A DNA stretch of 64,000 nucleotides from Nodularia sp. NIES-3585 (GCF_002218065.1 NZ_BDUB01000001.1:4869118-4933117), one strand, 5' to 3'. Shown: positions 46,812 through 57,004, numbered from the stretch's first letter. Notes: generated by a model from the letters alone, not told the origin. Numbers and translations: made by a program.

Positions 46812-46886
46812 GGGCGACCCGGAGACTACGCCTACCATAAGCATCCCGTATTGCTGCTACCTTCCGGTTCTGACAAGATTTGGGCG
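46812..46886 (-). ncRNA. ffs: signal recognition particle RNA (4.5S type)
   Basis: On the - strand the conserved apical hairpin reads TGTCAGAACCGGAAGGTAGC then AGCAATACGGG, the bacterial SRP domain IV (Ffh-binding) signature, closed by flanking stems (CGCCCAAATC near the 5' end, CCGGGTCGCCC near the 3' end). U-rich sequence follows. The exact ends are uncertain by 5-10 bases. Confidence 0.92.
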
Positions 46887-46946
46887 TTAAAGTCGCGTAG
46901 ATCCAGGTCTAAAGCCAGTATAGCATTAAAAGTCTGTAAGTGTGTG

Positions 46947-47213
46947 TTACTCGACAACAATTTTCCATTCATAAAGCTGATAACTCACACAGCCGTTCTG
47001 CACCAATGGATCAAGAGCCACAATTGCTTCGGCCTCATCCCTAGAAGCAGCCTCAAACATCAACATTCCGCCCCTGTCTTCTGCCCAATAGCCTGTTCTG
47101 GCTCTGTGTCCTTTGGCAATCAAATCCTCAACATAGGCTTTATGAGCGGGTACGTATTGGTCAAAAATGGGTTTATCGACTTTACCTGCTTCAATTTTGA
47201 CAAATAAAGGCAT
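46947..47213 (-). CDS. YciI-like protein
   Basis: 88 residues of the YCII-related ferredoxin-like fold: PLFVKIEAGKVDKPIFDQYVPAHKAYVEDL, then RTGYWAEDRGGMLMFEAASRDEAEAIVALDP, with the family's conserved His and Asp. Enzymatic role unproven. The 5' leader is cut close by the TnpB element (RE end at 47243), which may have separated it from its own promoter. Confidence 0.85.
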   Translation of the reverse strand: MPLFVKIEAGKVDKPIFDQYVPAHKAYVEDLIAKGHRARTGYWAEDRGGMLMFEAASRDEAEAIVALDPLVQNGCVSYQLYEWKIVVE

Positions 47214-47242
47214 TTACTTGCGACCTCTCGATTTTCTGTGCC

Positions 47243-47400
47243 TTGACACTCCTCGACCTAAAGGTACGAGGATTCTTGCTTCGCGGGGATTCCAATGAAT
47301 TTACCCTCTGCAAGCATCTTGACCGTATGCCCTACGGCTGCAAGTCCGCGGATTGCGACTACTTGAGCAGCTGCAACATCTCTATCAGTTGTATAGCCGC
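47243..47400 (-). ncRNA. predicted omega-RNA (right end of the tnpB element)
   Basis: In known TnpB systems the guide RNA overlaps the 3' end of tnpB and runs through the element's right end into the flank. Here the 3' hairpin and GTGTCAA end at 47243 suggest that scaffold, with the guide coming from 47223-47242. The 5' limit is arbitrary. Confidence 0.4.
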
Positions 47401-48481
47401 AATTTGAGCAAACATGAGTACGTTGTGAAAGTTCTTTCTTTCCTGTCTTAATTCCGCAGTTGGGACAGATTTGGCTTGTTTTCCGTGCATCTACTTTTTG
47501 AAAATAGACATCACGTTTAAAACAAGTCTGTTCAAGAATATTAAAGAATTGACCAAACCCCGCATCCAGGCAATGTTTACCCAAGATTCCACGGGACAAA
47601 CCAATTAAATTTAAATCCTCAACAAATACCATCCCGGCGCTGTCACAAATTTGATGAGACAGCTTTCTGTGCCAGTCTTGACGACAATTAGCAACGTACT
47701 CATGCAATGAAGCAACTTTGGTTTGTGCTTTCTTCCAATTGTTCGAGCCTAATCGTTTTTTGGAGACACGCTGTTGCAGCAATTTCAGCTTGCGTTTGGC
47801 ATCTACAAAAAACCTCGGACGCTTGACTAAAAGACCATTAGAAGTGGCAATAAAATTTGTTAATCCCACATCAATTCCTACTGCTTCCCCATGTGGCATG
47901 GGTTGGGGTAGACTAACATCCCACTGGATAGTTAACATTACGTACCACCCAGAAACACGCTTGACTACACGTGCTTGTTTCATCACTCCCCCATCTGGGA
48001 TTGAACGGGATTGTCGGAATTTAACCCAACCAATCACAGGTAGGTTAATTCTCCCACCACTCAATCTATCCCCCTTCATTTGCGGGAAGACAAAACTACG
48101 CATCTTTCCAGATTTTTTAAATCTAGGAAATCCATGATTTTGTTCCCACATACTTGTGAATGCGTTTTCAACTCGTTTTAACGTTTGTTGCAAGACCTGA
48201 GATTGTACCGATTTTAGATCAGGATTAGTCCTTTTGGCTTCGGTTAATGATTTGCATTGACTAGCGTAGGTGGGACGGGGAGTATCGGACCGAATGATGT
48301 ATTCACAGCGGAGGGAACAAGCATTAACCTGACAACTGCGAGACTTATACCAATCTTTACGTTCGCGCAAAGCATAGTTATAGACGCGACGATTAATCTC
48401 AAGCCATTGCTCAAAAGTATTCGATTGTTTTCGAGTCGGTTTGAGTTTAAATTCGTAGGTCAGGTTAAACACTTTTATCAC
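47258..48481 (-). CDS. tnpB: TnpB RNA-guided nuclease (IS605 OrfB)
   Basis: 407 residues. RuvC acidic residues are Asp204 (VGIDVGLTNF), Glu288 (MVFVEDLNL) and Asp368 (TTDRDVAAA); the zinc knuckle uses Cys339, Cys342, Cys358 and Cys361. The N-terminal OrfB helix-turn-helix-like part (FKLKPTRKQ, RRVYNYALRERKDW) is complete. No frameshift: probably active as a guide-directed DNA nuclease. It may help retain copies of the element. Confidence 0.94.
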   Translation of the reverse strand: MIKVFNLTYEFKLKPTRKQSNTFEQWLEINRRVYNYALRERKDWYKSRSCQVNACSLRCEYIIRSDTPRPTYASQCKSLTEAKRTNPDLKSVQSQVLQQTLKRVENAFTSMWEQNHGFPRFKKSGKMRSFVFPQMKGDRLSGGRINLPVIGWVKFRQSRSIPDGGVMKQARVVKRVSGWYVMLTIQWDVSLPQPMPHGEAVGIDVGLTNFIATSNGLLVKRPRFFVDAKRKLKLLQQRVSKKRLGSNNWKKAQTKVASLHEYVANCRQDWHRKLSHQICDSAGMVFVEDLNLIGLSRGILGKHCLDAGFGQFFNILEQTCFKRDVYFQKVDARKTSQICPNCGIKTGKKELSQRTHVCSNCGYTTDRDVAAAQVVAIRGLAAVGHTVKMLAEGKFIGIPAKQESSYL

Positions 48482-48658
48482 CTCCTGGGTACATTCTACA
48501 TTATTTTTAACTATCGCTAGAATGAAAGATAAAATAAATGCTCTAAATAAAAAGCCGTCCTAGAAGGACGGGGCTTTAAACCCACTATTTTCGGTAATAT
48601 GTTTGAGGATTTGGCAAAGTGATCACAGCCGCTAAAATGCTTTCATCTTCAACCCAAA

Positions 48659-49207
48659 ATGAGCCGTTTTTTCATCGCCCTGTTACCACCACAGCACATT
48701 CAAGAGTACGCTAACGAAATTAAGCAGTACTTCGCTGACCATTATGCCAGTCGTGGGGCGCAAAAGTCGCCGCCTCATATTACCTTGCAGCCCCCTTTTG
48801 AATGGTCTGATGCTAAGGTTCCACAGCTAGAAGCATCCCTGAGAGAGTTTGCTCATGGACGACAATCAATACCAATTACACTCAACGGTTTTGCAGCTTT
48901 TCCTCCCCGTGTTATATACATAGATGTAGTTAAAAGTCAACCACTTTTAACTTTACAAGCTGATTTAATGGCTTACGCCGAAAGTAATTTAGAAATTGTT
49001 GATCAAGTATCTCAAACTCGCCCCTTTGCGCCCCATATGACTGTGGCGTTTCGGGATTTAACAAAGCCAAATTTTAGACTTGCTTGGCCGGAATTTGTCC
49101 ACCGTTCTTTAAATTTTGACTTTATGGCGGAAAATTTAACGCTGCTGCTTCATGACGGTCAGCGCTGGAATATCAAATCAGAGTTTGCTTTCTGCCCAAA
49201 CCGCTAG
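48659..49207 (+). CDS. 2'-5' RNA ligase/LigT-like phosphoesterase
   Basis: 182 residues with the two HxT motifs of the 2H phosphoesterase fold: PPHITLQPPFEW near residue 40 and APHMTVAFRDL near 125. These enzymes act on 2',5'-linked or cyclic phosphates in RNA or nucleotides. The start is MSRFFIALLPPQ. It precedes the invertase gene by 127 bp; the two are not obviously related in function. Confidence 0.86.
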   Translation: MSRFFIALLPPQHIQEYANEIKQYFADHYASRGAQKSPPHITLQPPFEWSDAKVPQLEASLREFAHGRQSIPITLNGFAAFPPRVIYIDVVKSQPLLTLQADLMAYAESNLEIVDQVSQTRPFAPHMTVAFRDLTKPNFRLAWPEFVHRSLNFDFMAENLTLLLHDGQRWNIKSEFAFCPNR

Positions 49208-49334
49208 CAATTTTGGTGATCCAAAGTACACAACCGAAGGAATCAGCGCACTTGTTCACAAATTCCACTACATTGTACATATGCCGTCCTGCAATCAGGA
49301 AATTATAAATTTTTAAATTACTTAATTAAGAATT

Positions 49335-50738
49335 ATGTCTCGCGTAATTGACAAGAACGACCAGCTAGATACACAAGCCTGGAAGCTTCTAGAAGAATCC
49401 ATAATTTATTACAAAGGCCAACCCATTGGTACTGTAGCCGCCCATGATCCAGAGTTAGATGCACTAAATTATGATCAGTGTTTTTTCCGCGATTTTGTAC
49501 CTTCGGCTTTGGTGTTTCTCATGGCGGGTAAACCAGAAATTGTCCGCAACTTCTTAGTAGAAACACTGAAATTACAAAGTCAGGAAAAGCAAATGGACTG
49601 CTTTGAACCGGGTGCAGGATTGATGCCTGCTAGTTTTAAAGTAGAACATAATGGCGATGAAGAATTTTTAGTGGCTGATTTTGGTGAACACGCGATCGCT
49701 CGTGTTCCCCCTATAGACTCCTGTATGTGGTGGATTATCCTCCTCCGGGCTTATGAGAAAGCTACAGGCGATGTGGAACTGGCACGTCAGCCAGAATTTC
49801 AGGCAGGAATTAAGTTGATTTTGGATCTTTGTTTGGTACATCGGTTTTCCATGTACCCCACAATGTTGGTTCCCGATGGCGCATTTATGATTGATCGGCG
49901 CATGGGAGTCTACGAACATCCACTAGAAATTCAGGTGTTATTTTACTCCGCGCTCATTGCCTCCCGTGAATTGCTGTTCACAGACAAAGATAATGATGGC
50001 TACATTACTAAAGTAAGTGGGCGATTGGGTGCATTAAAATATCACGTCCGCAACTATTACTGGATAGACCTCCAGCGATTGAGCGAAATTTATCGCTATA
50101 AAGGTGACGAGTTTGGCAAAGAAGTTGCTAATAAGTTCAACATTTACCCAGAATCAATTCCCCATTGGTTAACCGAATGGCTACCCGAAGATGGAGGCTA
50201 TTTAGCAGGGAATTTGGGGCCAGGAAGGATGGATTTTCGCTTTTTTGCTTTAGGAAATCTCATGGCCATTTTGTCTTCCTTAGCCAGCGATGCTGAATCT
50301 GAAAGCATCATGAATTCATTTGCTCAACGCTGGCACGATTTAATGGGTCATATGCCTGTTAAAATCTGCTATCCGGCTTTAGAAGGTGCAGAGTGGCGGA
50401 TGACTACCGGATGTGACCCGAAAAATACGGCTTGGTCTTATCATAATGGCGGTAACTGGCCGGTTTTACTATGGTTATTTGTGGCAGCTGCTCAAAAAAT
50501 CGGTCGCCCAGAACTTGCCAAAAAGGCGATCGCTATTGTCGAAAAGCGGTTAATTGCCGATAAATATCCTGAATATTACGACGGCAAAAATGGTCGTCTC
50601 ATTGGCAGAGAAGCCCGGCTGTATCAAACTTGGAGTATCGCCGGACTACTTGCAGCAAAACAGTTTATGGCTAACCCAGAACAGTTGAAACTGCTCAGTT
50701 TTCCTGAAATTAGCGATAGTTTAGGTTGTAAACGTTAA
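49335..50738 (+). CDS. invB: neutral/alkaline invertase (GH100)
   Basis: 467 residues, full length for cyanobacterial GH100. The catalytic Asp is in [18 protein letters not shown] and the acid Glu in the [16 protein letters not shown] region; [18 protein letters not shown] and [18 protein letters not shown] close the barrel. It splits sucrose in the cytosol to glucose and fructose; in heterocyst formers such invertases supply the heterocyst with reductant. The inv paralogue (A or B) is not certain. ATG 49335 follows an AT-rich leader without a strong ribosome site. Confidence 0.93.
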   Translation: MSRVIDKNDQLDTQAWKLLEESIIYYKGQPIGTVAAHDPELDALNYDQCFFRDFVPSALVFLMAGKPEIVRNFLVETLKLQSQEKQMDCFEPGAGLMPASFKVEHNGDEEFLVADFGEHAIARVPPIDSCMWWIILLRAYEKATGDVELARQPEFQAGIKLILDLCLVHRFSMYPTMLVPDGAFMIDRRMGVYEHPLEIQVLFYSALIASRELLFTDKDNDGYITKVSGRLGALKYHVRNYYWIDLQRLSEIYRYKGDEFGKEVANKFNIYPESIPHWLTEWLPEDGGYLAGNLGPGRMDFRFFALGNLMAILSSLASDAESESIMNSFAQRWHDLMGHMPVKICYPALEGAEWRMTTGCDPKNTAWSYHNGGNWPVLLWLFVAAAQKIGRPELAKKAIAIVEKRLIADKYPEYYDGKNGRLIGREARLYQTWSIAGLLAAKQFMANPEQLKLLSFPEISDSLGCKR

Positions 50739-50767
50739 CATTCCCCATTCCCCACTTTCCTACATTC

Positions 50768-50830
50768 AAAAAAACCTGAATTCGATCAGCTGGATATGAC
50801 CTATCTAACCTCTCCCCTGCAAGGCTATCC
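50768..50830. repeat. partial copy of the 17454-17609 inverted-repeat element
   Basis: AAAAAACCTGAATTCGATCA, then GGATATGACC and CCTCTCCCCTG, matching the left part of the 17454 element. Confidence 0.45.
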
Positions 50831-50928
50831 ATTACTCACGGAAAAAAAGGTATTGTTTCTATTGAAAAATATAACTACGTTGCTCTTTCTGGTGGGGTTT
50901 TCAACCTACCCTTTATAATGCTCTTATT

Positions 50929-52809
50929 ATGAGCAGCTACCAATCTTTAAACAAATCCGACAGAAACAACCGCGCGAATGACAGTGACTGGCGGTTATTT
51001 TTAAGACTATTGCCTTATGCCCGTCGCAGTGGACGACTGTTGACACTGGCACTAGTACTACTTATACCAATTGCATTAGCCAACGCATTACAACCATTGC
51101 TGATTGGACAGGTGATTTCTCTAATTCGCCAAGAACCCAGCACCTATGAATTTCTCAGGAATCGTCCCTTGTGGCAAGGGTTGAATATCCTGCAAGTATT
51201 AATCCTGGTTGCCATTGTGATCCGACTTGTATTAACTGGTGTACAAGGTTATCTACTACAGAAGCTAGGGCAAAAAATCACAGCAGCAATTCGCCAAGAT
51301 TTATTTCATCATGTGACATCTTTAGCAGTGCGTTTTTTTGACCGCACACCAGTAGGTCTAATAATTACTCGACTCACCAGCGATGTGGAAGTATTGGGAG
51401 ATGTCTTCTCCACTGGGGCTATTGGTATTATCTCCAATGTCTTAACCATGCTGGTGATTGTCGGGATCATGCTTTCCATTGAATGGAAACTCGCTTGCTT
51501 GCTGCTGGTAATGCTACTGCCAATTACTTGGTTGATTATTTACTTTCAGCAACAGTACCGTAAAGCCAATTACAAAGCAAGAGAAGAACTTTCTAATTTA
51601 AATTCTCAGTTACAAGAAAATGTAGTTGGGATGAATGTAGTGCAGTTATTCCGACGAGAAAGATTTAATGCTGACTTGTTTCGCCACTCCAACCAACGTT
51701 ACACCCAGCAAATAGATCAAACCATCCTTTATGATTCGGCTGTTTCAGCAACTTTGGAATGGATCGGGCTAATAGCGATCGCTGGAGTACTTTTACTAGG
51801 TGGTTGGTTACTTTTAGATCAAACCCTCACTTTCGGGGTTTTAGCTGCATTTATCTTATATGCCCAGCGATTATTTGACCCTTTAAAGGATTTTGCCGAA
51901 AAATTCACCGTTATTCAAGCTGGTTTTACGGCTATTGAACGGATTACCAACATTTTAGATGAACCCATAGAAATCCGCGATGGTACTAATCCTCGCTTTT
52001 CCATATTTGATTCGGGTCTTGGCTATATAGACGAAATAGTTACTAGTATAGAATCCCAAGACTTCAATCCTAGTCAAGAATTAGGAGAAATTCGTTTTGA
52101 ACACGTCTGGTTTGCCTATAAAGATGATGATTATGTGATTCGAGACTTAGACTTTGTGATTCATCCTGGTGAAAAAGTGGCATTAGTAGGCCCCACCGGT
52201 GCGGGAAAAAGTTCGATTATTCGGCTTTTGTGTCGTCTTTATGAACCCACCCAAGGACGCATTTTAGTAGATGGCGTAGATATTCGGGAGTTACCACAAG
52301 CAGACTTACGCCGCTATATGGCAGTAATTTTGCAAGAAGGCTTTTTGTTTGCTGGTGATGTCAAAAGCAATATCACTTTAGGAGACCATTACAGCTTTGA
52401 GGAAATTCAACAAGCTGCTAGGATCACAAATGTTGCTGAGTTTATCGAAAATTTACCCCAAGGCTATGATACTCAACTGCGACAAAGAGGTACAAATATT
52501 TCTAGTGGTCAAAAGCAACTTTTAGCTTTTGCTCGTGCAGCAATTCGGAATTCTCAAATTTTAGTTCTGGATGAAGCTACTGCTAGTTTAGATGTGAGTA
52601 CAGAAACTTTAGTACAAGAGGCATTAAACAAACTTTTGGTGAAACGTACTGCCATTATTATTGCTCACCGTCTGTCTACAATTCGCAATGTGAATCGGAT
52701 TTTTGTGTTGAAGCGCGGTGAATTAATTGAACAAGGTAGCCATGATCAATTGTTAGAGAAAGGGGGACTATATGCTACTTTACATAATTTGCAAATGTTG
52801 GGTTCTTGA
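50929..52809 (+). CDS. ABC exporter (fused permease and ATPase)
   Basis: 626 residues: six TM segments in the first ~330 residues, then one ATPase with Walker A GPTGAGKSS, signature SSGQKQLLAFARA, Walker B ILVLDEATASLD and switch His in IIAHRLSTIRN. An insertion of about 30 residues (DSGLGYIDEIVTSIESQDF) sits between the TM part and the ATPase. It is a MsbA/lipid or multidrug half-exporter working as a homodimer. Substrate unknown; the neighbour (invertase) gives no clue. Confidence 0.93.
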   Translation: MSSYQSLNKSDRNNRANDSDWRLFLRLLPYARRSGRLLTLALVLLIPIALANALQPLLIGQVISLIRQEPSTYEFLRNRPLWQGLNILQVLILVAIVIRLVLTGVQGYLLQKLGQKITAAIRQDLFHHVTSLAVRFFDRTPVGLIITRLTSDVEVLGDVFSTGAIGIISNVLTMLVIVGIMLSIEWKLACLLLVMLLPITWLIIYFQQQYRKANYKAREELSNLNSQLQENVVGMNVVQLFRRERFNADLFRHSNQRYTQQIDQTILYDSAVSATLEWIGLIAIAGVLLLGGWLLLDQTLTFGVLAAFILYAQRLFDPLKDFAEKFTVIQAGFTAIERITNILDEPIEIRDGTNPRFSIFDSGLGYIDEIVTSIESQDFNPSQELGEIRFEHVWFAYKDDDYVIRDLDFVIHPGEKVALVGPTGAGKSSIIRLLCRLYEPTQGRILVDGVDIRELPQADLRRYMAVILQEGFLFAGDVKSNITLGDHYSFEEIQQAARITNVAEFIENLPQGYDTQLRQRGTNISSGQKQLLAFARAAIRNSQILVLDEATASLDVSTETLVQEALNKLLVKRTAIIIAHRLSTIRNVNRIFVLKRGELIEQGSHDQLLEKGGLYATLHNLQMLGS

Positions 52810-52959
52810 GTATGGGGCTTTTTAAACGCAGAGGGGCGCAAAGGTAACGCAAAGTAACGCTGAGGTTTTTTGAGTCTAGTTGGTAATTTTTGCGGGCTTG
52901 TTTTGTAATTGATTTTTGGTAGATAGCAAACTCTGGGATGATTTTTGTGACTGGGTTTT

Positions 52960-53937
52960 TTAGTTACTGCAAGTTACAACTTTATTACAGACAAGCCCGA
53001 TACTCTCTACAGCATATTTGACAAAGACGGAATTATCTTTGGCATTGCAAGAACCTTTTATTTCTAGTGTCTTTGTTTGATCTTTAACAAGTTTTGCTTG
53101 GTAAATAGACAGAGAACCACAGGGTTGTTCTACACTTAATTCGGCTAATATTGTATTGTTATCTAAACTTTGCTGAATGATTTTTCCCGCTACTTTGTAA
53201 TTAAACCAATTCCAGCCGTGGCGAAGCATAAGTTCTCTTTCTAATATTTGCACCGCAGTGGGTAGAATTCCCCAGCCTCTATACACTTTTCTCAGGTATT
53301 GTATATCACCTGTCCGCGTCAAAATTGACCGAAATGATTCTTGATTGAGAACACCATAATATCTGCCATCTGGTAAATCTATGGCGGTTGGTGCAAATCG
53401 ATGTCCACCAAAATGACTGGATTTCCAAATTCGGACATTATCCAATTCTAAATCGGTAATCATAGCGCTAGCTTGGAAATAAAAGGGACTACCATATCTA
53501 GCACAACACTGGTCATGGCTACCGTGGGTACATACTAAAATATCTCTGGTGATATTTGTCTCTATTTCATGGTCGGGTATTTTGCCCCATAAACATTTTT
53601 TTACCACTCCTGCTACTTGTTCAATGTGTGGTAACTTGAACTCGTATTTTTGGTATCCATGACTCAAACCCTCTTGTTTTTGATAAATCAAAAGGGTTGT
53701 ATAGTCTACTTTGTGTGAATAATTATTAGCAATTAAGAGAAATCTTACGGGTAATTTAGCACGGCGGACTTCCTCTACTAAAAGCTGTAAGTTATTTGGT
53801 ACCCATTTAGATTGAAAAGCATCATAAGCCCAGGGTTGAGGACATTCAACTAAAATATATGTTTGGTAATTTGTCGCACTACTAATAATATCTTCTCCTA
53901 TTTCTCGCGCATGGTCGGAACAAAAAAAAGTATTCAT
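52960..53937 (-). CDS. sucrase/ferredoxin-like (thioredoxin-fold 2Fe-2S) protein
   Basis: 325 residues. FFCSDHAREIGEDI at the N-terminus and ILVCTHGSHDQCCARYGSPFY with WKSSHFGGHRFAPTAIDLPDG in the middle are the sucrase-ferredoxin-like family, whose Cys/His residues hold a 2Fe-2S cluster. Known members affect sucrose or actin regulation in yeast; no role is known in cyanobacteria. Runs opposite to the ABC exporter; a large gene-free stretch lies upstream. Confidence 0.85.
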   Translation of the reverse strand: MNTFFCSDHAREIGEDIISSATNYQTYILVECPQPWAYDAFQSKWVPNNLQLLVEEVRRAKLPVRFLLIANNYSHKVDYTTLLIYQKQEGLSHGYQKYEFKLPHIEQVAGVVKKCLWGKIPDHEIETNITRDILVCTHGSHDQCCARYGSPFYFQASAMITDLELDNVRIWKSSHFGGHRFAPTAIDLPDGRYYGVLNQESFRSILTRTGDIQYLRKVYRGWGILPTAVQILERELMLRHGWNWFNYKVAGKIIQQSLDNNTILAELSVEQPCGSLSIYQAKLVKDQTKTLEIKGSCNAKDNSVFVKYAVESIGLVCNKVVTCSN

Positions 53938-54835
53938 CGAAATTTACTCATTAGTGAATTTTATGGACAGTTGGTTTTGAGAAAAGGCTAATGTAATTTT
54001 GGCTACAAAAGTTCAATTCTGATAAATAAACGAGAATAATCTGCATTTATTAGTGAAAAGAAGGTAGCCACTTTATAACATTATTTTCAACAAACGTCTT
54101 TCTGATTAATAAAATCTCTAGATTAGAGTTCACTAACCTCAAGAGAGATATTACAGTGATTTTCAACAGACTTTTGTATTATTTCTGATCTAGTAGGACG
54201 AAAAATTGCCCTTGCTAAGAGTGAATTTGTCTGAACTTATTTCTATAGAAATATATGACTAATCTTAAATTCAGCAATTCCGGAATCAGAGAAAATCCTG
54301 GTTTTTTCCTGTAATTTTCTCTGAAAACTGTTCTGTTAGTCCAATGGCTGTTTAAGGTTTCTCTGACACTACTTATTTTTAATATATCAAAAAAGAAATA
54401 CATACATATTGCAAATAATTCTCAATTAATAAAGAAAAAATAAGACACCAAGCTGAAAGTAACATTACTCTCGGCAGATAAATCATATCAGTAGGTTTAG
54501 TAACAAAACATGATCAGCATTGTTTTCGTTGCCAACGCTAATTTAGCCTTTTTACCTTATCTAATCTACTGACAGTTAGGTATATTTAAACTTTTTTAGA
54601 CTAATAGTTTTATCTTAACTTAATTCAATCCGAAATGCAAGTGTTTTTTCCTTTTGATGACTTTGGTTAATTTCTGTTTTTTGGAAGATTTTGGTACAAG
54701 TTTAAGTTAATTATTATGGAGTTATAGACACAGTGATCATGATCACTATCGAAAGTTTCAATGATACATATAGGAATGTTCAAAACTGAAGAAATTTTAT
54801 GAATATATCAGCAATACTGAGCTAAGTATTTACAG
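53938..54835. other. ~900-bp gene-free region with palindromes
   Basis: No supported gene. An imperfectly looped inverted repeat, CAGAGAAAAT (54287-54296) and ATTTTCTCTG (54314-54323), and a perfect 16-bp palindrome AGTGATCATGATCACT (54732-54747) stand out. AT-rich throughout. Short frames are likely spurious. Confidence 0.5.
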
Positions 54836-55375
54836 TTAATTGAGACTAATGTTTGAGTTTTTTGGGAATTCCCAGCTAAACAATCTTGGTAGCTGTGACA
54901 CATTTAAGGCATAGTTAGCAGTCCAGAGCAAAATTTCTAAAACTAACACATTTTGTATCCACCAGAGTTGACTTACAGAACCCAATAGTGTCAAACCTTC
55001 GTACATCTGCCATATTCGGTAAGGCACGTACAAGTAGGGAATCATTACCCAAACTACGCTGTGAAACAGTCTTAATGAGATACTTTCACAAAGGATTTGT
55101 AATCCTAACATCACAAAGTACCAAGTAAATACTGATAATACGGCAGTATAGCCCCAGAATACACCCCATAACACCATGACCACCAAAGGTAAGAATACTC
55201 CCAGTATTTGCACTGTACTAAACCAGAATTTAAACCATCTTGGCAACGGTTGGGGAATTATGTAGGGTTTTGCGTGTTTCCACGCCCAACCCACAACAAT
55301 GAAAAAAGATGTCGCGGACAGGAAAAACAGTAGGTTTTCCAGAAATAAGTGGAGGTTAATGTTTAAGGCAGTCAT
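54836..55375 (-). CDS. conserved cyanobacterial membrane protein
   Basis: 179 residues with five hydrophobic segments: LFLENLLFFLSATSFFIVVGWAW, FWFSTVQILGVFLPLVVMVLW, VLSVFTWYFVMLGLQIL, SVVWVMIPYLYVPYRIW and NVLVLEILLWTANYAL. No motif of a transporter or enzyme. Downstream of the exoD-like gene on the same strand (60 bp), possibly co-transcribed. Confidence 0.65.
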   Translation of the reverse strand: MTALNINLHLFLENLLFFLSATSFFIVVGWAWKHAKPYIIPQPLPRWFKFWFSTVQILGVFLPLVVMVLWGVFWGYTAVLSVFTWYFVMLGLQILCESISLRLFHSVVWVMIPYLYVPYRIWQMYEGLTLLGSVSQLWWIQNVLVLEILLWTANYALNVSQLPRLFSWEFPKNSNISLN

Positions 55376-55435
55376 GGCAGTATTATCTACGTTTCATAAT
55401 CTCATGCCATACGCCTCTAGTAGTATTTTTGGAGA

Positions 55436-56059
55436 TTAACGCCCTAGCCAAGTCTTGAGTAAATCCAGAAGACTAGAACCGCCCCAAATTACAGCCACCA
55501 AAATTGAAACACTGGAAATTCCCCCGATGAGACAGATAACTAAACCTCCTAAGCTAATCGCACCATCATCTTCGAGTAAACCAAAGCTAGTCACGAAAAT
55601 TCCTATGGCTGGGATGGTATTAGTTCCTGGTATAGGAATCATCATCGAAATGGCCATCAAGGCGATCGCACTGCCAATGGTGACTTTACCTGGTAGAGTA
55701 GTACAAATATAGGTTAACCGCGGCCGAGCGATCGCTTCAATCTTTTGCAACCAAGGATTTCCCGCCTGCAAAAACTTCTGGACTGTTTCCAGTTTAATGG
55801 GATGATTGAGCATTTTTTGGGGTAGCCAGGGTATTTTTGCCCCGAAAATCAGCTGTATAGCCAACAAAAAAATCAGCACACCGAAAGGAGTCGAGTAACC
55901 AGGCGCAGGAACTGGTAAAGCGGAAGGAAGAGACAAAATCACCAGCAGAAATCCAAAAACTCGCTCCTTAGCTAGCAGCAGAATCTCTGCCAAAGTTACG
56001 TGTGAGGTGCGTTCTTCGTCAAAAAAATAGCGTTGTAACTCGTGTGATAGTCTAGCCAT
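55436..56059 (-). CDS. exoD: ExoD-type exopolysaccharide synthesis protein
   Basis: 207 residues of the ExoD family: VTLAEILLLAKERVFGFLLVILSLPSALPVPAPGYSTPFG (seen in pieces) with four TM segments and LPGKVTIGSAIALMAISMMIPIPGTNTIPAIG. ExoD proteins are linked to exopolysaccharide and alkaline stress in rhizobia; role here by homology only. Start ATG 56059. Confidence 0.85.
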   Translation of the reverse strand: MARLSHELQRYFFDEERTSHVTLAEILLLAKERVFGFLLVILSLPSALPVPAPGYSTPFGVLIFLLAIQLIFGAKIPWLPQKMLNHPIKLETVQKFLQAGNPWLQKIEAIARPRLTYICTTLPGKVTIGSAIALMAISMMIPIPGTNTIPAIGIFVTSFGLLEDDGAISLGGLVICLIGGISSVSILVAVIWGGSSLLDLLKTWLGR

Positions 56060-56147
56060 AGGTTACCGATGAAAATACCCGCGTCTTCAGACCAGGGAAA
56101 GGTCAATACAATACAATAGTATATACTCAACTTCTGGAGTTCTATTC

Positions 56148-56723
56148 GTGGGATTATTTGATGATTTAAGTCGGTTTCTAGAAAATCGTTTAGAAGAATT
56201 CTTGCGTAATAATCCACATTTGGAGTTAGAAGCGCTGTTAGAACAGCTGCGGCAGCAAGAAGAAGATACTTTAAAGTTAATTGCAGAGTTAAAATTACAG
56301 GAGAAGCGATCGCAAGACGAAATTCTCTCTACAGCCCAAGAAATTCAACTTTGGCATATCCGGGTTCAAAAAGCCAAAAATGCTGGTAGACAGGATTTAG
56401 CAGCCGCCGCACAGGATAGAGAAGCCGCCCTCTTGCGCGAAGGTAACAAGCGCTGGGGACAAATGCAGGGGTTAAAAGAACGCCTAGCCCAATCTCAAGA
56501 ACTGCTGCGGAAAATTCAAATCCGGCGACAAGAAGTACAAGCCAAAGCTACAGAAGCCCAGACAGCCCGCACTCAAGCTAAAACTCAGCAGCACATAGAA
56601 ACAGATGGCTGGTGGAATCCTACTAGCAGTTACACCAGTGGCTTGGACGATTTAGAAGAAAAGTTTCGTCGTTGGGAAACTCAAGATGAGTTGGAACAAA
56701 TGAAGCGAAATTTAGGAAAATGA
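56148..56723 (+). CDS. TIGR04376 family coiled-coil protein
   Basis: 191 residues; a GTG start is needed to give GLFDDLSRFLENRLEEFL at the N-terminus. Most of the chain is coiled coil (LEALLEQLRQQEEDTLKLIAEL; KERLAQSQELLRKIQIRRQEV), then a C-terminal LDDLEEKFRRWETQDELEQM. Restricted to cyanobacteria; PspA-like in style but unproven. Divergent from exoD by 88 bases. Confidence 0.85.
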   Translation: MGLFDDLSRFLENRLEEFLRNNPHLELEALLEQLRQQEEDTLKLIAELKLQEKRSQDEILSTAQEIQLWHIRVQKAKNAGRQDLAAAAQDREAALLREGNKRWGQMQGLKERLAQSQELLRKIQIRRQEVQAKATEAQTARTQAKTQQHIETDGWWNPTSSYTSGLDDLEEKFRRWETQDELEQMKRNLGK

Positions 56724-57004
56724 TTTGGTTGTAGTTATCAGTGAACATTAATCGGTTCACTGATGATCTTGCAAACAATCCAATTAAATTATATTTAAAC
56801 TAAATTTAATATGATTTTCTCAGATTTTAAATTATGAGAATCTCAAATGTGAATTATGGAAATTTTATTTAATTTGTTAAGGCAGCTTTTATTTACTGAT
56901 AAATTTAATATAAGCAGACTTTAATATCTTCGTCCTGTTTGTCTATCTACTATTTTTTGTGCTTGCCGCAGTATTTTTTAGACCTTACAAATAAGCACTG
57001 AGGC

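Larger units (their letters stand above)
47243..48580 (-). mobile_element. IS200/IS605-type element with solo tnpB
   Basis: The tnpB gene is bordered on its 3' side by a hairpin (CCTCGTACC..GGTCGAGG, 47250-47271 on the - strand) ending in GTGTCAA at 47243, and on its 5' side by a hairpin at 48551-48577 (CCGTCCTAGAAGGACGG). No tnpA is present, so it needs a transposase in trans. Confidence 0.75.

Noticed and set aside
46548-47207. 219-codon + strand frame
   Set aside because: It runs across the SRP RNA and the antisense of the phasin-like and YciI-like genes; it is a shadow frame.
54215-54403. 62-codon - strand frame in the empty region
   Set aside because: It covers the inverted repeat at 54287-54323; no ribosome site or similarity.
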